DNA of 8,556 bases from an uncultured Eubacteriales bacterium (GCA_902772685.1 CACYBO010000001.1:1-8556); one strand, 5' to 3'. Positions 1 through 7,551 are shown, counted from the first letter of the stretch. The notes: generated by a model from the sequence alone, not told the origin. Program-made: numbers and translations.

Positions 1-84
1 CCAGCTTCTGATCTTGTCCGGGGAAGCAAGTCCAATCTGCAGGGCTTCAAAATTGTTCATTTCGTAATTTGTGTTCTCACTCAT
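1..84 (-). CDS. rpoC: RNA polymerase beta' subunit, N-terminal fragment
   Basis: This is the first 28 codons of the beta' subunit, which carries the catalytic Mg-binding site of RNA polymerase; the rest lies beyond the window edge. The start gives MSENTNYEMNNFEALQIGL, followed by the signature ASPDKIRSW, typical of the beta' N-terminus (family pattern: F-E-A-x-x-I-G-L-A-S-P-x-K-I-R-x-W). The ATG at 84 is preceded by GAAGGGGG with suitable spacing. The gap after the rpoB stop is 16 bases with no promoter or terminator, so rpoB and rpoC are clearly co-transcribed. The residues before FEALQ are a short extension that varies between species. The identity is secure despite the short length, because both the motif and the position after rpoB agree. 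Confidence 0.95.
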   Translation of the reverse strand, partial: MSENTNYEMNNFEALQIGLASPDKIRSW

Positions 85-100
85 TTTGTATACCCCCTTC

Positions 101-3100
101 TTAGTCTTCCGCCGATTCAACATCGGATCCGCTGTCTGCCTGTTCAATCTCTTCGATATCCTGCTCGTTGAGATCTATAATTTCTTCTTCCTCGATGATT
201 TCGAAGTTTTCGTCTTCTTCCTCCTCGAGCTCTTCTTCGAGGAATTCATCCTCTTCTTCCTCGGCCTCTTCGTATTCCGCCTCGGCTTCCTCTTCCAGTC
301 TTCTGGCGTCGATCTCACGGTCTACCATTCTCTCGATCGCCGCGATTCCGTCTGCCTCAGTCTCTTCTTTTATCTCGATCTCCTCGCTGTTCTCATCGAG
401 CACCTTGATGTCTAAGCAAAGGCTCTGCATCTCTTTGATGAGTACCTTGAACGACTCAGGTATACCAGGTTCAGGAATATTTTCGCCCTTGACGATCGCC
501 TCGTATGTCTTAACACGTCCGACGATATCGTCTGACTTGACTGTCAGGATTTCCTGAAGTGTGTAAGCAGCACCGTATGCTTCCAGAGCCCATACTTCCA
601 TCTCACCGAAACGCTGTCCGCCGAACTGGGCTTTTCCGCCGAGCGGCTGCTGTGTAACGAGGGAGTATGGTCCTACGGAACGTGCGTGGATCTTGTCATC
701 TACCAGGTGGTGGAGCTTGAGCATGTACATGTAACCTACAGTTACAGGGTTGTCGAAGTATTCTCCCGTTCTGCCGTCTCTCAGCCTCAGCTTACCGGTT
801 TCACTGAATCCGGTCTCCTCCAGAAGGTTGATGATATCCTTCTCATTGGCACCGTCGAATACCGGCGTTGCGATGTACCAGTCTTTGCTCTTCGCGGCAA
901 GGCCGAGATGAACCTCCAGTACCTGTCCGACGTTCATACGTGAAGGTACGCCCAGAGGATTGAGCATGACCTGCAGTGACTGTCCGTCTTCCAGGAACGG
1001 CATATCATTCTCAGGAAGGATTCTGGAAATTACACCCTTGTTTCCGTGTCTTCCTGCCATCTTGTCGCCGACCTGAATCTTTCTCTTCGTAGCGATGTAT
1101 ACTCTGACCAGTTTGTTCACGCCAGGTGAGAGCTCGTCGCCGTTCTCTCTTGAGAAGATCTTGACATCAACAACGATACCCGTCTCTCCATGAGGGACCT
1201 TGAGGGAAGTGTCTCTGACTTCTCTGGCCTTCTCACCGAAGATCGCTCTCAGGAGTCTCTCCTCTGCAGTCAGTTCTGTCTCACCCTTAGGAGTTACTTT
1301 TCCTACGAGGATGTCGCCTGAATCAACTTCCGCACCGATTCTTACGATACCTTCCTCATCCAGATCCTTGAGGGCGTCTTCGCCGACATTCGGTATATCT
1401 CTTGTTATTTCTTCCGGTCCGAGCTTGGTGTCTCTGGCCTCGGACTCATATTTCTCAATATGGATGGACGTGAGAACGTCTTCCATAATAAGTCTTTCGT
1501 TGAGGATGATAGCGTCCTCGTAGTTGTAACCTTCCCACGTCATGAAGCCGATGAGGAGGTTCTTGCCCAATGCTACTTCGCCGTTGGCCGTGGACGGACC
1601 GTCAGCGATGACTTCGCCGGCATCAACGTGCTCACCCTTGAATACTATCGGTCTCTGGTTGATGCATGTTCCCTGGTTGGACCTCTTGAACTTGAGGAGA
1701 ACGTAATCGTCATCTCCTTCGCCATCATCACGGGTGATCTTGATCCTTGTAGCGTCTACGAAGGATACAGTTCCAGCATGTTTTGCAAGCTGTACTACGC
1801 CTGAGTCTCTTGCTGCCTTGTACTCGATTCCTGTACCGACCATTGGAGCTTCCGTGACCATGAGCGGAACAGCCTGACGCTGCATGTTGGATCCCATGAG
1901 CGCACGGTTCGCGTCGTCGTTTTCAAGGAACGGAATCATAGCTGTTGCAACGGATACTACCTGCTTCGGGGATACGTCCATGTAATCCACCGCTTCTCTC
2001 GGCACCAGGTCGATGTCGCCGCCCTTGCCTCTGGCCGCAACCTTGAAGTTGACGAAGTGACCCTGGCTGTCCAGCGGCTCGTTAGCCTGCGCAACGATCT
2101 TATCCTCTTCATCATCCGCTGTCAGATAGTGAATTTCCTCTGTAACAATGCCGGTTTCTTTATCTACTACTCTGTACGGAGTCTCAATGAATCCATACTG
2201 ATTGATTACGCCATAAGTAGTCAGTGAACCGATCAGTCCGATGTTCGGACCTTCAGGTGTCTCGATCGGACACATTCTCCCGTAGTGTGAGTGGTGAACG
2301 TCTCTGACTTCAAATCCGGCTCTCTCTCTTGAGAGTCCGCCAGGTCCCAGAGCTGACAGTCTTCTCTTATGAGTGAGCTCTGCCAGAGGGTTCGTCTGGT
2401 CCATAAACTGCGACAGCTGGGAACTTCCGAAGAACTCCTTGACTGCTGCTGTTACAGGTCTGATATTCATCAGGGACTGCGGAGTTACCTCTGCGATATC
2501 CTGCGTGTTCATTCTCTCCTTGATGGTTCTCTCCATTCTGGTCAGACCGATTCTGATCTGATTCTGAAGAAGTTCACCCACTGTTCTGAGTCTTCTGTTG
2601 CCCAGGTGGTCGATATCATCAATATTGCCGATACCGTAATTGAGGTTGAGCAGATAGCTGACGGAGGCAACGATATCAGCCACCAGTATGTGCTTCGGTG
2701 ACAGTTCGTTCTTGCGCAGTTTCAGCGCTTCTTTGATTTCATCCTCACCTGCGTCGGCATTTTCTGCCAGGATGTCCATCAGGACAGGATAATAAACCCT
2801 GTCTGCAATCTTAAGATCTGAAATATCAAACTCAATATACTGGTCGATATCTACAAACTGGTTTCCGATTACCTTTGTGGACTGATTCTCATCGATGTTG
2901 CTGCGCACCATAACGGAATAGATGCCAGCGTTCTCGATCTGTCTCGCCAGCTCCTTGCTTACGCGCTGTCCCTTTTCTGCGAGGATCTCACCTGTATTAG
3001 GATCCGTTACATCCTCATCCACAATGTTGTCAGCCAGTCTGTTGTACAGACCGAGTTTCTTGTTGTATTTATATCTTCCTACCTTAGCGAGGTCATAGCG

Positions 3101-3895
3101 CTTCGGGTCGAAGAACATGGAATTAAAGAGCTGGGTGGCGCTCTCCGTTGTAGGAGGTTCGCCCGGTCTCAGTCTCTTGTAGATTTCCTTGATTCCATCT
3201 TCATGGTTCTTTGTCGGATCCTTCTCTATTGTCTTGAGAATTCTAGGCTCCTCGCCAAGAAGATTCAGGATTTCCTCATCCGTGCCGTAGCCGATTGCTC
3301 TCAAAAGAGTTGTGATCGGCTGCTTTCGGTTTCTGTCCACTCTAACAGAAAGGACTTCGTTTGAATCCGTTTCATATTCCAGCCAAGCTCCTCTGTTAGG
3401 AATCACCTGTGTTGAAAACAGGTTCTTACCTGACTTGTCGATCTCCTTATCGTAGTAAGGTCCCGGTGAACGCACGAGCTGCGTAACAACAACTCTCTCC
3501 GCACCGTTGTAAATAAAGGTACCCTTCTCCGTCATGAGCGGGAAATCTCCCATGAAGACTTCCTGGTCCTTTACTTCCTTGATCTCACCATTTTCTTTGT
3601 TGATGAGCCTTACCTTGACCTTAAGAGGAACTGCATAGGTAACATCGCGTTCCTTGCACTCCTCCTGTCCGTACTTCGGAGGATCTGAAAGTGAATAGTC
3701 GATGAATTCGAGAACGAGATTATCCGAGTACTCCTTAATAGGTGAAACGTCCTCAAAAACCTCACGAAGACCTTCTTCAACAAACCACTTGTAGGAATCT
3801 GTCTGAATCTGAATAAGATTCGGCATCTCCGCTACTTCGTTTATTTTTGAGAAGGTCATTCGCTGTGTTCTTCCTAACTTGATAGGATTTGGCAT
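101..3895 (-). CDS. rpoB: RNA polymerase beta subunit with long acidic tail
   Basis: This is the beta subunit of the core RNA polymerase (alpha2-beta-beta'-omega), 1264 residues. The N-terminus (TFSKINEVAEMPNLIQIQ) is typical of Firmicutes. The rifampicin pocket at residues 490-515 contains FGSSQLSQFMDQ and then THKRRLSALGPGGLSRERAG; D499, H509 and S514 correspond to E. coli D516, H526 and S531 and are all the wild-type, drug-sensitive residues. CPIETPEGPNIGL follows, then GYNYEDAIILNERL, and the catalytic-side KRKIQVGDKMAGRHGNKG at about residues 935-955. The conserved C-terminal clamp contact (GGQRFGEMEVWALEAYGA) is intact. The start at 3895 has AAGGAGAG upstream at good spacing. There is no frameshift or internal stop. 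From memory, Bacillus beta is roughly 1190 residues and clostridial beta about 1240; the extra length here lies mainly in a Glu/Asp-rich tail (listed separately). The gene has its own promoter and is followed closely by rpoC. Confidence 0.99.
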   Translation of the reverse strand: MPNPIKLGRTQRMTFSKINEVAEMPNLIQIQTDSYKWFVEEGLREVFEDVSPIKEYSDNLVLEFIDYSLSDPPKYGQEECKERDVTYAVPLKVKVRLINKENGEIKEVKDQEVFMGDFPLMTEKGTFIYNGAERVVVTQLVRSPGPYYDKEIDKSGKNLFSTQVIPNRGAWLEYETDSNEVLSVRVDRNRKQPITTLLRAIGYGTDEEILNLLGEEPRILKTIEKDPTKNHEDGIKEIYKRLRPGEPPTTESATQLFNSMFFDPKRYDLAKVGRYKYNKKLGLYNRLADNIVDEDVTDPNTGEILAEKGQRVSKELARQIENAGIYSVMVRSNIDENQSTKVIGNQFVDIDQYIEFDISDLKIADRVYYPVLMDILAENADAGEDEIKEALKLRKNELSPKHILVADIVASVSYLLNLNYGIGNIDDIDHLGNRRLRTVGELLQNQIRIGLTRMERTIKERMNTQDIAEVTPQSLMNIRPVTAAVKEFFGSSQLSQFMDQTNPLAELTHKRRLSALGPGGLSRERAGFEVRDVHHSHYGRMCPIETPEGPNIGLIGSLTTYGVINQYGFIETPYRVVDKETGIVTEEIHYLTADDEEDKIVAQANEPLDSQGHFVNFKVAARGKGGDIDLVPREAVDYMDVSPKQVVSVATAMIPFLENDDANRALMGSNMQRQAVPLMVTEAPMVGTGIEYKAARDSGVVQLAKHAGTVSFVDATRIKITRDDGEGDDDYVLLKFKRSNQGTCINQRPIVFKGEHVDAGEVIADGPSTANGEVALGKNLLIGFMTWEGYNYEDAIILNERLIMEDVLTSIHIEKYESEARDTKLGPEEITRDIPNVGEDALKDLDEEGIVRIGAEVDSGDILVGKVTPKGETELTAEERLLRAIFGEKAREVRDTSLKVPHGETGIVVDVKIFSRENGDELSPGVNKLVRVYIATKRKIQVGDKMAGRHGNKGVISRILPENDMPFLEDGQSLQVMLNPLGVPSRMNVGQVLEVHLGLAAKSKDWYIATPVFDGANEKDIINLLEETGFSETGKLRLRDGRTGEYFDNPVTVGYMYMLKLHHLVDDKIHARSVGPYSLVTQQPLGGKAQFGGQRFGEMEVWALEAYGAAYTLQEILTVKSDDIVGRVKTYEAIVKGENIPEPGIPESFKVLIKEMQSLCLDIKVLDENSEEIEIKEETEADGIAAIERMVDREIDARRLEEEAEAEYEEAEEEEDEFLEEELEEEEDENFEIIEEEEIIDLNEQDIEEIEQADSGSDVESAED
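104..298 (-). other. Acidic low-complexity C-terminal tail of RpoB
   Basis: Codons 1200-1264 encode a tail in which I count 38 Glu or Asp among 65 residues and no Lys or Arg. It follows the last recognisable beta motif (IPEPGIPESFKVLIKEMQSL) and a short linker ending in DARR. On the plus strand this appears as a long pyrimidine-rich stretch. The tail is probably disordered or weakly helical and exposed near the clamp side of the enzyme. Its role is unknown. Acidic tails of different lengths occur in some Firmicutes beta subunits; this one looks long. Confidence 0.85.
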
Positions 3896-3938
3896 TATTA
3901 TCTCTCCTTAAAAACTTAACAAACTACAGTTACAGGGC

Positions 3939-3967
3939 AATTTAATAATATACCACTGAGTTGTCAA
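3939..3967 (-). promoter_or_regulatory. Possible second, overlapping rpoB promoter
   Basis: The second copy of the duplicated -35 box, TTGACA at 3962-3967, lies 17 bases from TAAATT (3939-3944), which matches four of six -10 consensus positions. It would start transcription 8 bases downstream of the main start. The weaker -10 makes it secondary, and it may only be a by-product of the tandem repeat. Confidence 0.35.
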
Positions 3968-3975
3968 GGTGTCAA
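3947..3975 (-). promoter_or_regulatory. Strong promoter for rpoBC
   Basis: The -35 box TTGACA (3970-3975) is a perfect consensus. Exactly 17 bases separate it from the -10 box TATATT (3947-3952), and TGG just before the -10 gives an extended -10. A seven-A tract (3989-3995, overlapping the ribH stop codon) falls at about -49 to -55, where an UP element would sit. The predicted transcript start is near 3940, giving an rpoB leader of about 45 bases that ends in the AAGGAGAG ribosome binding site. This should make rpoBC expression independent of the upstream FMN riboswitch. Confidence 0.85.
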
Positions 3976-3977
3976 GG
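3962..3977 (-). repeat. Tandem 8-bp repeat containing two -35 boxes
   Basis: CCTTGACA occurs twice head to tail with no mismatch, just upstream of rpoB. Each copy contains a perfect TTGACA. Only the upstream copy is correctly spaced for the good extended -10 box. A small slippage duplication would explain the repeat; a repressor or activator half-site is another possibility. Confidence 0.9.
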
Positions 3978-3993
3978 AGTATTGCGTATTTTT

Positions 3994-4458
3994 TTAACCG
4001 ATGTTTTTTATGAGATTTATCATCTCTATTGCGGAGCAAGCGGCGTCATACCCCTTATTCCCCGCCTTGGTTCCTGCGCGCTCGATTGCCTGTTCGATCG
4101 TGTCAGTTGTTACGATACCGAAGAGCGTCGGTACGCCGGTCTTGAATCCAACCTGCGCGATGCCTTTGCTCGTCTCAGCGCATACCAGGTCGTAATGGCT
4201 CGTGGAGCCTTTGATGACTGCTCCCAGGCAGATGACCGCGTCGTACTTTCCGGATTCGGCCATCTTCTTGGCGATGATCGGAATTTCGAAAGCACCCGGC
4301 ACCCACGCCAGATCAATATCTTCATCCTTTACCCCGTGACGGACCAGCGCGTCCTGCGCTCCGCCGATGAGCTTTGATACGATGAATTCATTGAACCTCG
4401 CAGCAACGATTCCAACTTTGATTCCTTTTGCGACTACATTTCCTTCTAACTTATTCAT
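3994..4458 (-). CDS. ribH: 6,7-dimethyl-8-ribityllumazine synthase
   Basis: This cytoplasmic enzyme condenses 5-amino-6-ribitylamino-uracil with 3,4-dihydroxy-2-butanone 4-phosphate to give lumazine, the penultimate step of riboflavin synthesis. The protein has 154 residues, the usual length. Visible motifs are VGIVAARFNEFI (residues 15-26, with the substrate-stacking Phe22), PGAFEIP (54-60), GAVIKGSTSHYD (79-90, with the catalytic His88), and TTDTIEQAIERAG (117-129, with phosphate-binding Arg127). The start at 4458 is chosen because AAGGGAG precedes it and family members begin MNxxEG in this way; a longer reading from a TTG at 4479 would contain that ribosome binding site. It is the last gene of the rib operon, 31 bases after ribBA. 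No terminator hairpin follows it, so some read-through into rpoB is likely. Members of the family usually form 60-subunit capsids or pentamers. Confidence 0.98.
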   Translation of the reverse strand: MNKLEGNVVAKGIKVGIVAARFNEFIVSKLIGGAQDALVRHGVKDEDIDLAWVPGAFEIPIIAKKMAESGKYDAVICLGAVIKGSTSHYDLVCAETSKGIAQVGFKTGVPTLFGIVTTDTIEQAIERAGTKAGNKGYDAACSAIEMINLIKNIG

Positions 4459-4489
4459 GGCTTCTCCCTTCTTTAACAATTCCGTTCTT

Positions 4490-5695
4490 TTATTTGTAAT
4501 TGGTCATGTGATCCATTTTTTCCTGTTTCGTCTTGAGGTACAGGTAATCGAACTTCTGCGGTCTGATCTGAATCGGAACCCTCTCTTCGATGGTGATGCC
4601 GTACCCTGCAAGTCCCGTGATCTTCTTCGGATTGTTCGTCAGCAGACGCAGACGTCTTGCGCCGATGTCCCTGAGAATCTGCGCGCCGATTCCATACTCT
4701 CTCATATCCGCCGGGAATCCCAGCATGATGTTGGCCTCGACAGTATCGTATCCCTGCTCCTGGAGTTCGTAGGCCTTGAGCTTATTGAGCAGGCCGATGC
4801 CTCTGCCCTCCTGCCGGAGGTAAAGGATAACTCCTCTTCCTTCTTTCGCTATCATTCTCATTGCCTGATGCAGCTGCTCACCGCAGTCGCATCTTGCGGA
4901 GCCGAAGACATCACCGGTAAGACACTCAGAGTGCACACGGCACAGCACCGGTTCACCATTATCCACATCTCCCATCACAAGAGCGACGTGGTGATCGCCG
5001 TTCAGCAGGTTTTCGTAGCCCATGATCTTAAATTCCCCGAATCTGGTAGGCAGTTTCGCGTCGGCTTCCCTCCGGACCAGACTTTCATTGGCAAGTCTGT
5101 ATTTGATGATTTCATCTATCGTTATGACTGTGAGATCATGCTTCTCCGCGAATTCCAGCAGCTCGGTGGTCCGCATCATTGTTCCGTCTTCACGCATAAT
5201 CTCGCAGCAAAGGCCGCAGGGCTTCAGCCCGGCCAGTTTCATCAGATCAACTGTCGCTTCGGTGTGGCCGTCCCTGACAAGCACGCCGCCCTCTTTCGCC
5301 CTGAGCGGAAACATGTGGCCCGGTCTTCTGAAGTCCTGAGGCCTGACGCCGTCTTCCGCACACTTCATGGCGGTGTAGGATCTCTCCTCAGCCGAGATGC
5401 CGGTCGTCGTATCCACGTGGTCTATGGATACTGTGAACGCTGTGCTGTGATTATCCGTGTTGACACTGACCATCTGCTCCAGCCCCAAACTGTCGCATAG
5501 CTCGCCGCTCATCGGCATGCATATGAGACCTTTTGCCTCTGACGCCATGAGATTCACATTCTCTGTCGTCGCGAATTCAGCGGCGCAGATCAGATCTCCC
5601 TCATTTTCTCTGTCCGGATCATCGATTACGAGAATCACTTTGCCTGCTTTAATATCCCGCAGAGCCTCGTCAACTGTTCCAATCTCTTTATTCAT
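4490..5695 (-). CDS. ribBA: Bifunctional DHBP synthase / GTP cyclohydrolase II
   Basis: This fusion supplies both precursors of riboflavin. Residues 1-200 are 3,4-dihydroxy-2-butanone 4-phosphate synthase, which acts on ribulose 5-phosphate. Visible there are DDPDRENEGDLICAAE (25-40, metal and substrate acidic loop), HVDTTTGISAEER (93-105), RPGHMFPL (124-131) and GHTEATVDL (143-151). Residues 205-401 are GTP cyclohydrolase II, which opens GTP to the pyrimidine precursor. Its zinc site is visible as C258, C269 and C271 in HSECLTGDVFGSARCDCG, followed by LRQEGRGIGLLNKLKAYELQ (293-312) and TNNPKKITGL (353-362). Both active sites look complete, and 401 residues is normal for the fusion. The start at 5695 has a perfect AAGGAGG site. 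It lies 26 bases after ribE and 31 before ribH. Symbols vary: Bacillus annotation calls it ribA or ribBA. Confidence 0.98.
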   Translation of the reverse strand: MNKEIGTVDEALRDIKAGKVILVIDDPDRENEGDLICAAEFATTENVNLMASEAKGLICMPMSGELCDSLGLEQMVSVNTDNHSTAFTVSIDHVDTTTGISAEERSYTAMKCAEDGVRPQDFRRPGHMFPLRAKEGGVLVRDGHTEATVDLMKLAGLKPCGLCCEIMREDGTMMRTTELLEFAEKHDLTVITIDEIIKYRLANESLVRREADAKLPTRFGEFKIMGYENLLNGDHHVALVMGDVDNGEPVLCRVHSECLTGDVFGSARCDCGEQLHQAMRMIAKEGRGVILYLRQEGRGIGLLNKLKAYELQEQGYDTVEANIMLGFPADMREYGIGAQILRDIGARRLRLLTNNPKKITGLAGYGITIEERVPIQIRPQKFDYLYLKTKQEKMDHMTNYK

Positions 5696-5721
5696 GTCTC
5701 CTCCTTATATGGTCAACTGTT

Positions 5722-6369
5722 CTATATAAACCCGTTTTCGCGCAGAAAGTCCTCGGTGAGCCCGCCGCTCCGCTCTTCCGGTGCGGGCTGCATGAGTTTC
5801 TCAACGTACTTTCCTATTATATCTGTCTCCAGATTCACCAGACTGCCCTCCCTGAGGCTGCTGAGATTCGTCATCTTCTGCGTGTGCGGGATGATCGACA
5901 CACTAAATGATTCATCATCTACCTTTGCCACTGTCAGACTGATTCCATCTATTGTTATAGAACCTTTTTCCACGATATAACGCAGAACCCCGGGCGCTGT
6001 CTTTATCTGATACCAGATGGCGTTATCATCTCGCCGTATTTCCGCCACAGTTCCCGTCCCGTCAATATGACCTGAGACTATGTGGCCTCCGAATCTTCCG
6101 TCCGCCGGCATCGCCCGTTCGAGGTTTACAGGACTTCCCGCCGCCAGTCTGCCGAGTGAACTCCTGTCCAGAGTTTCCGGCATAGCATCTGCCGTGAAAT
6201 ATGTGCTCCCGAGTGAAGTTACGGTCAGGCACACACCGTTTACTGCAATGCTGTCACCGATTCTGCTGCCCTCCAGCACAAACCCGCAGCCGATCGTGAG
6301 CACGCATGAACTGTCCCCCCGTCTTATGGCCTTGATGCTCCCTACTTCTTCTATTAATCCTGTGAACAT
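5722..6369 (-). CDS. ribE: Riboflavin synthase, alpha subunit
   Basis: This enzyme catalyses the last step, dismutation of two lumazine molecules into riboflavin plus the pyrimidine precursor. It has 215 residues and two similar barrel halves. The first half runs MFTGLIEEVGSI (1-12), then DSIAVNGVCLTVT (39-51). The second begins near GHIVSGHIDGTG (95-106) and repeats the pattern as KGSITIDGISLTV (135-147), ending NLETDIIGKYVEKL (179-192). The twofold repeat of (N/D)G(V/I)xLTV is clear. The start codon follows the ribD stop with no gap, and its AAGGAG site is inside the last ribD codons, suggesting translational coupling. About 23 extra residues after the conserved helix, rich in Pro and Glu, form a variable tail. 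It is the second gene of the FMN-regulated operon. The gene is named ribE or ribB depending on the organism. Confidence 0.97.
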   Translation of the reverse strand: MFTGLIEEVGSIKAIRRGDSSCVLTIGCGFVLEGSRIGDSIAVNGVCLTVTSLGSTYFTADAMPETLDRSSLGRLAAGSPVNLERAMPADGRFGGHIVSGHIDGTGTVAEIRRDDNAIWYQIKTAPGVLRYIVEKGSITIDGISLTVAKVDDESFSVSIIPHTQKMTNLSSLREGSLVNLETDIIGKYVEKLMQPAPEERSGGLTEDFLRENGFI

Positions 6370-7485
6370 TTACTTCTCCTTCTGATACCTCGGATACCCT
6401 GTGATACGCACGTCGCTGTCTATGGTACTTACTTCTATATCCTCGAGTTTGACCGCATGAGCCATGTCTTCCGCACCTTTCCCTCCGATAGGAGCCGGCG
6501 CGTCTTTTCCCCCGATCAGGAGTCCGCCGACGTACACGTAAACTTTGTCTACGATTTCCGATGCAAAGGCTGAAGCGTTTATGCCGCTCCCGCCTTCTAT
6601 GAGAACGCTGTCGATCTTTCTCTCACCGAGCCGCGTCATCAATTCTGCCAGATCAACAGTATCTCCTCCTGTGCAGAGAACCGTTATGCCGGCCTGTTCA
6701 AGCTGTGAGGCTTTTGCCCTTCCCTCCGGTGCGGCAAGAGTTTTTTCTGTTCCTGCAATAATAGTCGGAATCTTCTTCGCTGTTTTTACGATTTGAGAGT
6801 CCACCGGGATCCTCAGTTTCGAATCGCAGATTATGCGGACAGGATCCACGCCTTCTTCCTCTCTGCAGTTCAGCATCGGATCATCCGCAAGCACTGTTCC
6901 AATGCCCGCCAGAATACCGCTGTAGCGTTTTCTGAGCATGTGGACCTGCTTCCTCGCCGCTTCTCCGGTTATCCACTTGGAGTCCCCTGACGCGCAGGCT
7001 ATCTTGCCGTCTGTGGACATTGCATATTTAGCGGCAACAAATGGCCTTCCTGTACTTATATAATGGAAGAATACTTCATTCAGCTTCCGGCACTCCTCCT
7101 CCAGAATCCCGGTCACAACCTCGATGCCGTGTTCCCGCAAAATCCGTACTCCACCGCCTGCAACCCTGGGATTCGGATCCACGTTACCGATGAAAACGCG
7201 TCCGATTTTCTTCTCGATGATGATTTCCGTGCAAGGCGGGGTTTTGCCGTAGTGGCAGCAAGGCTCCAGCGTCACATAAAGATCAGCTCCCGCGGGATCC
7301 TCTTCGCACCTCAGAAGCGCATTGCGTTCTGCATGATATTCACCGTATTTCTCATGGTACCCTTCGCTGATTATCTTCCCGTCCTTGACGACGACACATC
7401 CTACCATCGGGTTTGGAGACGTTCTGCCCTCGCCAAGCCGTGCCAGTTCCAGCGCTCTGTACATGTACTCTTCTCTTGTTTTCAT
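6370..7485 (-). CDS. ribD: Bifunctional pyrimidine deaminase/reductase
   Basis: It deaminates and then reduces the GTP cyclohydrolase product, the second and third steps of the pathway. It has 371 residues. The N-terminal deaminase (1-145) shows SPNPMVGCVVV, the zinc and catalytic motif HAE (His51, Glu53), and PCCHYGKTPPC with zinc ligands Cys76 and Cys85. The C-terminal reductase (146-371) starts RPFVAAKYAMSTDGKIA, then SKWITGEAAR (169-178), GILAGIGTVLADDPMLNCR (190-208) and LIEGGSGINASAF, all normal for the NADPH-binding fold. The ATG at 7485 matches family N-termini (compare MEEYYMKLALDLA in Bacillus) but touches the U-run of the upstream terminator. Its only visible ribosome binding site, AGGG at 7495-7498, lies in the terminator stem. 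An in-frame ATG at codon 8 with purines upstream is a shorter alternative. It is the first gene of the rib operon. Confidence 0.97.
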   Translation of the reverse strand: MKTREEYMYRALELARLGEGRTSPNPMVGCVVVKDGKIISEGYHEKYGEYHAERNALLRCEEDPAGADLYVTLEPCCHYGKTPPCTEIIIEKKIGRVFIGNVDPNPRVAGGGVRILREHGIEVVTGILEEECRKLNEVFFHYISTGRPFVAAKYAMSTDGKIACASGDSKWITGEAARKQVHMLRKRYSGILAGIGTVLADDPMLNCREEEGVDPVRIICDSKLRIPVDSQIVKTAKKIPTIIAGTEKTLAAPEGRAKASQLEQAGITVLCTGGDTVDLAELMTRLGERKIDSVLIEGGSGINASAFASEIVDKVYVYVGGLLIGGKDAPAPIGGKGAEDMAHAVKLEDIEVSTIDSDVRITGYPRYQKEK

Positions 7486-7517
7486 AAAAACAGACCCTGT
7501 GGTGAATCCACAGGGTC
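7486..7517 (-). terminator. FMN-controlled intrinsic terminator / SD-blocking hairpin
   Basis: There is a perfect 10-bp stem: GACCCTGTGG (7508-7517) pairs with CCACAGGGTC (7493-7502) around a five-base loop (7503-7507). TGTTTTT follows and runs straight into the ribD ATG. This is a classic intrinsic terminator, placed 40 bases after the FMN aptamer, so it is very probably the riboswitch expression platform. Its 3' arm also contains AGGG, the only candidate ribosome binding site for ribD, so the same hairpin could block translation as well. Confidence 0.9.
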
Positions 7518-7532
7518 AGCTAACCAAATACA

Positions 7533-7551
7533 ACAATGCAAAAAGCACTGT
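7533..7551 (-). other. Small hairpin between aptamer and terminator
   Basis: ACAGTGC and GCATTGT form a 7-bp stem (one G-U pair) around a loop of five U, just after the riboswitch. It could be a pause hairpin that gives FMN time to bind, or part of an antiterminator fold. The role is inferred only from position. Confidence 0.4.

Noticed and set aside
168..557. Plus-strand open frame rich in Ser, opposite the end of rpoB
   Set aside because: The serine runs are simply the complement of GAA/GAG codons in the acidic RpoB tail.
1469..2353. Possible rifampicin-resistance changes in rpoB
   Set aside because: The pocket residues equivalent to E. coli D516, H526 and S531 are all the common sensitive forms.
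3976..3996. Terminator after ribH
   Set aside because: There is an A-run but no GC-rich stem or U-run on the transcribed strand; an UP element for the rpoB promoter fits better.
4459..4479. Upstream TTG start for ribH
   Set aside because: It would place the AAGGGAG ribosome binding site inside the coding region and add seven residues not seen in the family.
4367..5500. Long plus-strand open frame (377 codons) opposite ribBA and ribH
   Set aside because: It is antisense to two clearly conserved enzymes, has no recognisable motif, and starts inside ribH. It is a shadow of codon bias.
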